Shown: in pieces, positions 9,679 through 17,700 of the stretch
How positions within the stretch are numbered: the stretch's first letter is position 1
Layout: every line of letters starts with the position of its first letter
Assembly (NCBI RefSeq): GCF_013393905.1
Contig: NZ_CP040276.1
Span: 1 to 64,000, forward strand
DNA: 64,000 nucleotides
From: Nostoc sp. C052
GTDB lineage: Bacteria; Cyanobacteriota; Cyanobacteriia; Cyanobacteriales; Nostocaceae
Reading direction: 5' to 3'
Position numbers and translations under genes: made by a program
Notes under the pieces: model-generated
What the model was told of the DNA's origin: nothing
Seen by the model: only the letters and a program-made list of their open reading frames with translations
The model's database searches: none

Positions 9679-9722
9679 GCATAATTTGATTTCTGTTATA
9701 CCCATTTAAGATATAGAAGTAA
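9679..9722 (+). promoter_or_regulatory. shared leader element, copy A, upstream of the DUF928 gene
   Basis: Reads GCATAATTTGATT, spacer with ATACCCAT, then TATAGAAGTAAA. TTGATT (9686-9691) and TATAGA (9712-9717) resemble -35/-10 hexamers, 20 bases apart. It lies about 110 bases before the DUF928 start. The conserved spacer core ACCCAT suggests an operator within the promoter (inference). Confidence 0.5.
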
Positions 9723-9828
9723 AAAATCCTCATCTGAATTTCCATTTGACAAGCTTTTATTTTTCTGAGCTTGACACCAATGGCAAGATTGTCAACAATT
9801 TGAGGATATTGAGTATTTATACCTGACT

Positions 9829-10599
9829 ATGAAACTAAAAAATATACAGAAAATATTTTCTCTCTCTCAAAGTAAATTTGCGATCGCTCTACTTTTTGCA
9901 CTGTTTAGCTGTACTAGTTATCCTTTAATATTGATAGCAAAGTCTCAGCAGCCAACTAGCAGTAGTAATCAACCACCACAAGACGGTTCGAGTAGAGGTA
10001 GACCTACTCAAAGAGGAGGAGCAGGTAGCCGTGGTAACTGTCCATCTGTAGAAGTACCCATTGTAGCTTTAATACCTGAAAAAACAGTAAGTTCAGTTGT
10101 TGAAGAGAATCCTACCTTTTGGGTGTTTGTACCCTATCAACTTAAAGATGTACCTAACGGAGAATTTGTATTACAAGATGAAGCAAACAACGATATTTAC
10201 CGGGTTTCTTTTACCCTACCTGAGATACCAGGTATTGTTAGCTTTGCTTTACCATCAGCCGTACCACTAGAAGTTAATAAAAGATACCAATGGTATTTTA
10301 AAGTTTATTGTAATCAACAAAAATTCGACTCTGTATTTGTTCGCGGATGGGTACAACGTATAGCATTAAAGTCTGACATGGAAAGGCAGTTAAAAACAGC
10401 TACCACAATACGCGATCGCATTCAATTATATACCCAAAATGGTATTTGGTACTCAGCCCTGACAGAGTTAGCAAAACTCCGCCTTGCTGAACCAAAAAAT
10501 GCCACTCTAGACAATGAGTGGGCTAATCTAATGAAAAATATCGATTTAGAAAATTTGTCCCAAAAACCTCTTGTGGGAGAAATAAAAATTAAACAGTAG
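9829..10599 (+). CDS. DUF928 domain protein, exported
   Basis: A 256-residue protein with an N-terminal signal peptide or lipoprotein-like leader (hydrophobic FAIALLFALFSCTSYPLILI), a Gly/Ser/Arg-rich linker, and a DUF928 domain (about 75-230: PTFWVFVPYQLKDVPNGEFV; RYQWYFKVYCNQQ; VRGWVQRI). DUF928 proteins are secreted or periplasmic cyanobacterial proteins that co-occur with CHAT and filamentous-haemagglutinin genes; function unknown. It converges on the CHAT-TPR gene 39 bases away. The leader element at 9679 probably carries its promoter. Confidence 0.78.
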   Translation: MKLKNIQKIFSLSQSKFAIALLFALFSCTSYPLILIAKSQQPTSSSNQPPQDGSSRGRPTQRGGAGSRGNCPSVEVPIVALIPEKTVSSVVEENPTFWVFVPYQLKDVPNGEFVLQDEANNDIYRVSFTLPEIPGIVSFALPSAVPLEVNKRYQWYFKVYCNQQKFDSVFVRGWVQRIALKSDMERQLKTATTIRDRIQLYTQNGIWYSALTELAKLRLAEPKNATLDNEWANLMKNIDLENLSQKPLVGEIKIKQ

Positions 10600-10638
10600 T
10601 GGCGCAAAGATGCCCCTAATAATTGTTCCTTGTGCTTT

Positions 10639-13410
10639 TTAAAGCCAGTTCCCGACCAAAATGTATGGTGCCCATAAATAAGGAATTTCATAATCAGTTA
10701 ATAGCTGAATTTGAGCGCGGCGAACAGCTTCAGCTTTAGTTACTTTACTATTTTCTAATTCTTGATAAAACTTACTCATAAATTGAGCAGTAGATTTATC
10801 ATCTACCGCCCACAAAGTTGCTAAGGTACTCCGAGCGCCTGCACGGACTGCTATACCAGCAAGTCCTAAAGTAGCTCGTTTGTCTCCTTGAGCAGTTTCA
10901 CAAGCACTTAAGACAAGTAGTTCAATAGCGCTAGATTCTCTTTGTCCACTGAGTCTAATTAAATTATCAAAATCCTTAGCTTTTAAGAGTTGTTCCCAAG
11001 TTAAAATAAATGTTTTATTCGGATTAGAACTAAACTCGCCATGAGTTGCTATGTGAACTACTGTATATGGGATTTTTTTTATTTGATTCTGTAAATTTAT
11101 TTTGGTAAAATCTTGATTAAATAGTTCTGCATTTTTAGGTATAGCTGATTGAATTTGTTGTAATTCAATTTCTACATTCTTGAGTTTAGGAAATGAACGT
11201 CCTTCAATTTTACGTTGCTCACTTACCCCAGCAATTAATCCATTTATTTGCATTTTTTGTAAAGATTTTGGTTCAATTAATTGTAAACCTGGAGCTAAGG
11301 AGATAGCATATTTTTGAATTAAATACTTTTGGTGTTCCCGATCGTATAAAACTGCCATTGGAATATTCCGTAAGTCACCATCTAGTACAAATACTAGGGT
11401 TTTTATATTCATTTTTTCTAATTCAATTTCTAAAGGTTGAATTAGCCAACTATAAACCTGTTGAGATAAATTATTAACATCATTTATCCTGTCTGGTTCT
11501 CTCAAATATTGTTGTAATTTTTCTAAAATACTTTCAACATCTCTAGATTTCTTATTAATTGTGTAATGAGATAATTCCGTTTTATTTGGTAACTTGAGAA
11601 TAATGTCTAGATGCTCTGTCAAAATAATAGGATAAATTACTGCTGCGGTGCCATCTGTTTTATCAACTACCTCATCAATTTGTTCGGGTACGGCTTTTAA
11701 ACAAGCTTCTCGGAAGAAATTTTCTAGTTCAGCTAGTTGGAGTGTTTCAAGTATGCCACGAGCTTGCTTCAAATTTTTTTGACTAATGCTTTCTTTTGAA
11801 CTAACTGTAGATGAAGGTTGCAAAAGTAAATCAACCAATTGTCGGTAAACGGGTTCTATATTATCCCGAAAGGAAAACTGTACATCTGGATTGAGAGAAA
11901 TTAAATCATTGCGTAAATATTTGAGAGTATTTACCGCTTCAGTATAGTTAGCGATCGCTCCAGTCACATCTCCTTGTATTCTAAGTATGTACCCTAGTTG
12001 CCATTGCCACAAATAACCTATATCACCAGCTTTTATCGCTTGGGCTAGCATTAAAGCTTCCTGTGTCAGTTTTTGAGCATTAGATATATCCTGGTTTTCT
12101 AGATATAATCCACCTAATGCGCCTAAACCATAAGCAACTGAACGCTCATCATCCATACTTCTAGCCTGCTGTACAGATGTCGCTAACATTTGAGCAATTT
12201 CTTTCGATGAAGGAATGTCTGCGTTGGTAGCTTGTTTCAAGCACACCAAGTTCTGAGCAAAATTAATTTGTGCGTAATTTGCTGTGTGGCTTGGGGGGAT
12301 TTTAGCTAACTTTACTTGAATTTCAGAAGATAATTTCTTAGCTTGTGACCATTGCTGAAGTTTCAACAATATACTCAAATGATTAAGTTGAGCTTGGATT
12401 TGTGAGAGTGGTGAGGTTGCTATGGTAACAGCTTCCTCATATAATTGCCCTGCTTGTTGATAAAATTTGAAAGATTCTGTAGCGACAGGTCTATTTATAC
12501 AATGTAATGGAGTATAGTTTTCAAAACTGATACTGTTTTGCTGCGAGATTTGGCTATTACCTAAAGCAAGTGCGGTATTACCTAAACTCAGCAGCGTAGC
12601 ACTGATTTCTGAAGGAGATTGTAATTTTTTGGCGATGTCTCGGCTTTGTTGTAAAACCTTAAAGGATGGTTCTAAATCACCGACTAATTGCAAAACATCA
12701 CCAAAGCTACGTAAAGCTATAGCTTTAACAAGCGAATATGGTTGCTGTTCAAGACGGGGTTGTAACTCTTCTAAGGTGGTGCGAGCTTGATGGTAAAGCC
12801 CTAATGCTTGCTCTGCCATACTTTGGTTAATCAAACTGCGGATGATACCAACTTCATCACCTGCTTGAGTATATGTATTAGCAGATTGCTTCCATGAGTC
12901 TAAAGCTTGTTCAGTTCTGCCTAATTCTAATTGCAGATTTCCTTGAATATCTAGAGTTTGTGCCAAGATTATTGCAAAGTTCTGAGTTTTGAGTTGTGAA
13001 TTTTTTAAGAGATTGAGACTTTGTGTAATTGCAGCGTCTGCTTTTTTCCACTGTCCAAGTTGCTTAAAGACTAAAGAAAGATTGCTTAACGCCATTGCCT
13101 TTCCTAGTTCGTCTTTTTGCAGATTAAAAGTATCTGTTGCTTGTTGCAAAATTATTACTGCTTCAGATAACTGTCCAGTTTCATAGAGTTTTCGGCCTTG
13201 TTCAACCAATAGTTGAGCATTTGGTTGGGTTTGGGTAAATTGAGAGAAGGCAGGGACTGAAATTCCCCAAACGCTTAACAAGGTAGCCAAAACAGCTATT
13301 GTAATTCTTCTTAACCACTTCCTAAAATAAAGGCGACTTTTGTAAGTCACGATCGTATTTTTGAGAAAGTGCTGTAATACAAGAAAAAATCGAAATCTTT
13401 TTTTTGTCAT
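10639..13410 (-). CDS. TPR-CHAT protease, exported or membrane-anchored
   Basis: A tetratricopeptide-repeat protein ending in a CHAT peptidase domain. Its N-terminus has a basic segment and a hydrophobic helix (ITIAVLATLLSVWGISVPAF), so it is probably exported or anchored. TPRs fill roughly residues 65-530. The CHAT domain occupies the last 300 or so residues, with His in IATHGEF and Cys in LSACETAQGD as the dyad (H799 and C846 counted from the upstream ATG). AGARSTLATLWAVDD is a typical family signature. I place the start at 13410 (MTKKRF), preceded by GAGG at a suitable distance; an ATG at 13437 would add nine residues. Its neighbours suggest a substrate among the DUF928 and FHA-like exoproteins (inference). 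Confidence 0.85.
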   Translation of the reverse strand: MTKKRFRFFLVLQHFLKNTIVTYKSRLYFRKWLRRITIAVLATLLSVWGISVPAFSQFTQTQPNAQLLVEQGRKLYETGQLSEAVIILQQATDTFNLQKDELGKAMALSNLSLVFKQLGQWKKADAAITQSLNLLKNSQLKTQNFAIILAQTLDIQGNLQLELGRTEQALDSWKQSANTYTQAGDEVGIIRSLINQSMAEQALGLYHQARTTLEELQPRLEQQPYSLVKAIALRSFGDVLQLVGDLEPSFKVLQQSRDIAKKLQSPSEISATLLSLGNTALALGNSQISQQNSISFENYTPLHCINRPVATESFKFYQQAGQLYEEAVTIATSPLSQIQAQLNHLSILLKLQQWSQAKKLSSEIQVKLAKIPPSHTANYAQINFAQNLVCLKQATNADIPSSKEIAQMLATSVQQARSMDDERSVAYGLGALGGLYLENQDISNAQKLTQEALMLAQAIKAGDIGYLWQWQLGYILRIQGDVTGAIANYTEAVNTLKYLRNDLISLNPDVQFSFRDNIEPVYRQLVDLLLQPSSTVSSKESISQKNLKQARGILETLQLAELENFFREACLKAVPEQIDEVVDKTDGTAAVIYPIILTEHLDIILKLPNKTELSHYTINKKSRDVESILEKLQQYLREPDRINDVNNLSQQVYSWLIQPLEIELEKMNIKTLVFVLDGDLRNIPMAVLYDREHQKYLIQKYAISLAPGLQLIEPKSLQKMQINGLIAGVSEQRKIEGRSFPKLKNVEIELQQIQSAIPKNAELFNQDFTKINLQNQIKKIPYTVVHIATHGEFSSNPNKTFILTWEQLLKAKDFDNLIRLSGQRESSAIELLVLSACETAQGDKRATLGLAGIAVRAGARSTLATLWAVDDKSTAQFMSKFYQELENSKVTKAEAVRRAQIQLLTDYEIPYLWAPYILVGNWL

Positions 13411-13835
13411 TGACTCTGCCTCGTTCTTATCTAACAAAGCAATGAAAGCTAGAGTATTAACAATATAATACTTTTTTTAATTAAACCATATTTAACAGTA
13501 TTCTCAATTTATAATATAATTTTTTTTCTTCTTGTTGACATGGATATCAATTGTCAGGTGCAATTACAGCAGAATTTAGGAGTAAAACGGGCTTAAGACC
13601 TCGCTACCAGACCTAGATTGTGTACTCAATCAACTTGAAATACGCTATACCATACTTTTAGTTGGTATTGTACAATAACATGCTTTTTTTAATATTTTGA
13701 CACAATCCGACTGTTAATTTTAAAAATTTTATTGAATCAAGCCGTTTGATTTTTATCACTATCTGCATAATATTGATTCGTTTACACCCATAAAGATATA
13801 GAAGTAAAGTTTCCCATCATCAAGATAAACAGTAT
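13411..13835. other. intergenic region between divergent CHAT-TPR and TPR genes
   Basis: AT-rich. It contains a short inverted repeat around 13534-13555 (TTGACA ... TGTCAG, arms TGACA/TGTCA) and the shared leader copy C (13751-13835). No coding frame. Confidence 0.5.
13751..13835 (+). promoter_or_regulatory. shared leader element, copy C, upstream of the TPR gene
   Basis: An 85-base leader ending at the TPR start codon and closely similar to copy D at 20120-20204. It contains GCATAATATTGATT, the ACACCCATA core, TATAGAAGTAAAG and CATCATCAAGATAAACA. TTGATT and TATAGA are 18 bases apart. The conservation continues to the ATG, so part of the element may be an untranslated leader. Confidence 0.6.
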
Positions 13836-14564
13836 ATGTCAATAGCTTCTAGAATTAAGCAAAATAATTCTCGTGAATTCGTGAACAGTACTACAACTAA
13901 TGCCCTGGAGGATGGTAGAAAAAGAAGTAGTGAATTAGTCTTTGATGAAAAATATTTACGCTCTAGTGCTTTGAAATTGGCTCAACAAGGACAATATAGT
14001 AAGGCGATCGCATTGTTTAGCCAACTAATTGACTACAATTCTAATAACGCTATTGATTTTAACAACCGGGGGCTAATTTATTTTCAGATTGGGGAAAAAC
14101 AAAAAGCTTTTTGTGACTATCAAACTGCTCTAAAACTTAATTCCAGATTAGCGGGTGCTTATAACAATCGAGCAAATTATTATGCTGTTTGCGGAAATTT
14201 AGTAGCAGCGATCGCCGACTACGACCGGGCAATTGATTTAAATCCTAGCTATGTTCGAGCTTGGATTAATCGAGGTATTACCTTACGTGACTTAGGGCAA
14301 TACGAAGAAGCTATTGAAAATTTTGAGATGGCGCTATTTTTCGGGCAACTAGAAGCTTACATTTGGGCCGAATATGGCAGAACTTATCATCTTTGGGGTG
14401 ATTGGAATTGTGCGATATCTGCTTATAATCGTGCTTTTTCACTACTATTCTTTGTCGATCAGAGAAAAGAAATTTCTGGTTATTCCTTGCATTTACAACT
14501 TGAAAGTTGGTTAAACGAGATATTACTTCCTCAGTCTTCTAATTGTTTAGAGATAGACTGGTAA
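13836..14564 (+). CDS. TPR repeat protein
   Basis: A 242-residue soluble protein with about four or five tetratricopeptide repeats between residues 40 and 205 (ALKLAQQGQYSKAIALFSQL; AYNNRANYYAVCGNLVAAIA; AWINRGITLRDLGQYEEAIE). No signal peptide is apparent. TPRs mediate protein-protein contacts; no enzymatic domain is present. It lies between the divergent CHAT-TPR gene and the convergent exoprotein gene. The leader immediately upstream is shared with the DUF928 gene, which suggests co-regulation. The partner is unknown. Confidence 0.8.
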   Translation: MSIASRIKQNNSREFVNSTTTNALEDGRKRSSELVFDEKYLRSSALKLAQQGQYSKAIALFSQLIDYNSNNAIDFNNRGLIYFQIGEKQKAFCDYQTALKLNSRLAGAYNNRANYYAVCGNLVAAIADYDRAIDLNPSYVRAWINRGITLRDLGQYEEAIENFEMALFFGQLEAYIWAEYGRTYHLWGDWNCAISAYNRAFSLLFFVDQRKEISGYSLHLQLESWLNEILLPQSSNCLEIDW

Positions 14565-14603
14565 AGTCGGTGAGTTTTATTAGTTATACAGTGGCTAATA
14601 ACG

Positions 14604-14620
14604 CAATACGGTTCAGTTAG
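14604..14620 (+). repeat. solitary MITE terminus
   Basis: CAATACGGTTCAGTTAG matches the terminal inverted repeat of the element at 56275-56386. No partner end is found nearby, so this is a lone or decayed terminus. Confidence 0.45.
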
Positions 14621-14717
14621 CCATGAAAATCTTAACCTGCGTAGGTTGGGTTGAGGAACAAAACTCAAAATTTTCAGGGCTTCTCCCACACTTGAGTCCA
14701 GGAAAAAGCAACTTGCA

Positions 14718-17700
14718 TTATTTTTGAATAGCGGCGGCTTGAGATGGACAAGCTACGATGGGCAAATTCCCGGTGGAGGCGATCGCAGAATTAAAAGTAT
14801 TGGTATAAGTAGGTATAGGTGTCAAGGCTGTTAGCTCCACTGTGCCAGACTTGCTAATTACCCAACCAGTAGCTTCCACAATAGTCGGGCTGATTTGCGG
14901 AACTTCTAATTTAGGGCTTTTAATCCCCCTTAAGTGTGAATTTTCCACTACACTTGCACTCCTTTGTTCTTGAGGATTCAATGTCACCCAATTAACAGTT
15001 GCAGTTTGATTAGTGCGAAGCGCTTGGGTTGGTAAAGGTGGCAAACCGCCACGTCCGGTGATGGTAAACGAATTACCTTTATTTGCTGGACAGCCTTGAG
15101 CAATCAAACCAGACCGATCTACAAAATCAGTTGGCAATTGCACTAATCCGTTGTTGGGATCTACATCTGGTGTATTGATTTGCACTGAGCCATTAAACTG
15201 CGGACTTACCCCTGTGGCAGTGATATCACTTGCACTCGTTGGTGTCTTCCGAAACTGAGTCCCAAAAATTGCTTGAGCATTGATGGTCACATTACCACCA
15301 CGAAAATCTAGAGAATTAGCACTGATATCACTATTTTCCTGTGGAACAGCAATAATGAAACCTTGTTTAGCATCAATACTAATGTTGCCTCCAGGAATAT
15401 TTTTGCCAGTGGCATTAGTAGTGATAGAACTGCGATCGCGTAAGATTAACAAGGGTGTACGTAGGAAGATATTGCCACCGCCTCCTGTAGTGTCAGCAGT
15501 GATTTTGGCGTTGTTGTCCAGACCGATAGAGTCAGCTGCCACAAACAATGAGCCTGCGCTGCCTGCATTGGTACTGCTGACGCTCACTTGTGCCCCATCT
15601 CGAACGCTTAAATCTCCTGTTTGCAGGGTCAAATCGCCACCTGCACCACTACCTGTTGTTTCTGCTGAAATCAGCGAACCATCGCCAGTCAGAGTAATCG
15701 ATTCTGGGGCAGTCACACTCAGGGTTCCTCCCTTACCAGCACCAGAAGTAGCAGCCGATGCCTTTGATTTCCCTGAAAAATTGACTGCTAAGGTTTGCCC
15801 ATTGTTATTGGGTTGAATTATCAAGTTACCGCCTGGTGCTGCTCCTGTTGTCCCTGCTTCTAAAATGCTGCCATCTGTCAGGTTCAATTGTGCAGCTTGC
15901 ACGGTTAGCTCACCTCCACGAGCTTTGGGGTTAGTAGAATTCGTCGCCGCCGAAACCCGCACTCCATTGCCAATGTCAAGCTTATTGGTGGCAATTTTCA
16001 CATCTCCTGCAACTCCCGCAGCGCTACCTTCAGCTATCGCAGCCAAGGTGCCATTACCAATCAGGGCAATCGACTCAGGAGCAGTGACGCTGAGAATTCC
16101 TCCCTTACCCTCGCTGGAAGTCGATGCAGATATCAGCGAATTATCTTGAAAATTAATCTTCAAGTTTTGCCCTTGACTACCCGGTTGAACAGTTAAATCT
16201 CCGGCTGAACCTGCGCCACTGGTTTGGGCAAATATACCGCTAGTAGAACCAGAGATTTCTATTTCTGGAATGTTAAGCGCGATATCACCAGCTTCACCAT
16301 TACCAGAGGTAGAGGTGAGGATTTTTCCACCGTTAATTGCACTTAAAGTACTGGCATTGATTATAATATTGCCTCCAGTGGAGTTAGTCTCGGTTTGAGC
16401 ATCCAAAGTCGCTCCATCAGTTATGCTCAGGCTATTGGTTGTCAGGTTAATGTTACCGCCCTGCCCAATATTGCTATTGATAGTTCCTAACTGGTTATTG
16501 CTACCACCACTACTTGAGCGCAGACCACTACCAATACCAAACAAATTAACTTGCTGTGTTGCATTTACATTAATATTTCCAGCTTTGCCCTCTCCTAAAG
16601 TTTGGGTTTGTATAACACCTCCTCCAGTTATGGAAAGTAAACGAGTTTGCAAGTCAATTGAGCCACTATCACCTTTTGCTCCTCCTGCTACTCCACTCAA
16701 AATTGAACCGTTATCCACTGAGATTGAGTCTGCTTGAATTGAGACGTTACCTGCATTGCTATTCTGTCCGAATGTGGTAGTGGCGATCGCTCCTCCATCT
16801 TTGATGATTAGTCGCCCTGTTTCAATTCTCAGGTTGCCTGCACTACCAGTAGAGCCAACGGTCGTCTGGGTGAATACACCACTGGGAAATAAAACGTCTT
16901 TGGGATAATTGCCTTCAACGGTAGTAATACCAGTAGGAATATAACCACCTATATAAGTACCAAGTGGAAGACCAGTAAAAATATATTTGTTAGAGTTACC
17001 AAAAGGAGCTTCGAGTGTTACACCACTTATTTCTAGAAAATCAAAAGCATGTAGACTGATATTGCCACTCTGTCCACTGCTATGGGTGCTTGCGGAGATT
17101 TGTCCACCATTAGTAATAGAAATAGACGGAGCTGCAATCTGGATATCTCCTCCCTTTCCAGAGCCAAAAGTATCGCTAATCAGAAATGTATTTAAAGCAA
17201 AAGGTGCCTGAGTGTCAATAATAATGTTGCCAGAACCAAGAATTCCTGAAGTGTTTATTTGAAAAGCGTAATCATTATAAGGTTTAATAGTTCCGGCTGC
17301 TTTTAGAGTAACATTGCCTCCTTTTCCTCCCCTTCCCGCACTCGAACGCAATATTCCAGAAGAGAGATAGTTTGCTGCAAAAATGCTACCTTTGGGGGCA
17401 GTTAAGGTAATATCTCCTCCATTCCCTGCTATCCCAAACTCAGAATCCGAATACGACTGCATCCCAGCAGCAGAAATATTGCCACTCAAAGCAGTTAAAG
17501 ATATTGCTCCTGCATTGCCTGATATGCCAGAGCTAGAGAGTGAAGTAGATTTTACCTCGCCAACAGAAATGTTACCATTTGCAGTACTTAACGTAACTGC
17601 TCCTCCATTGCCTGCTGTAGCATAAGTAGAGCTACCAGACTGAGAGAGAGATTGAATCCGCTCAGAAGCAACAATGTCATTAGTGGCACTCAAGGTAATA

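Larger units (their letters stand above)
8885..9828. other. intergenic region, 944 bp, between divergent operons
   Basis: Contains a small inverted-repeat element (8987-9093), a cyanobacterial short interspersed repeat-like stretch around 9237-9290 (GCGACACGCTACCTGTAGC and neighbours), and two copies of the shared leader element (9467-9511 inverted, 9679-9722 direct). No coding frame. Confidence 0.6.
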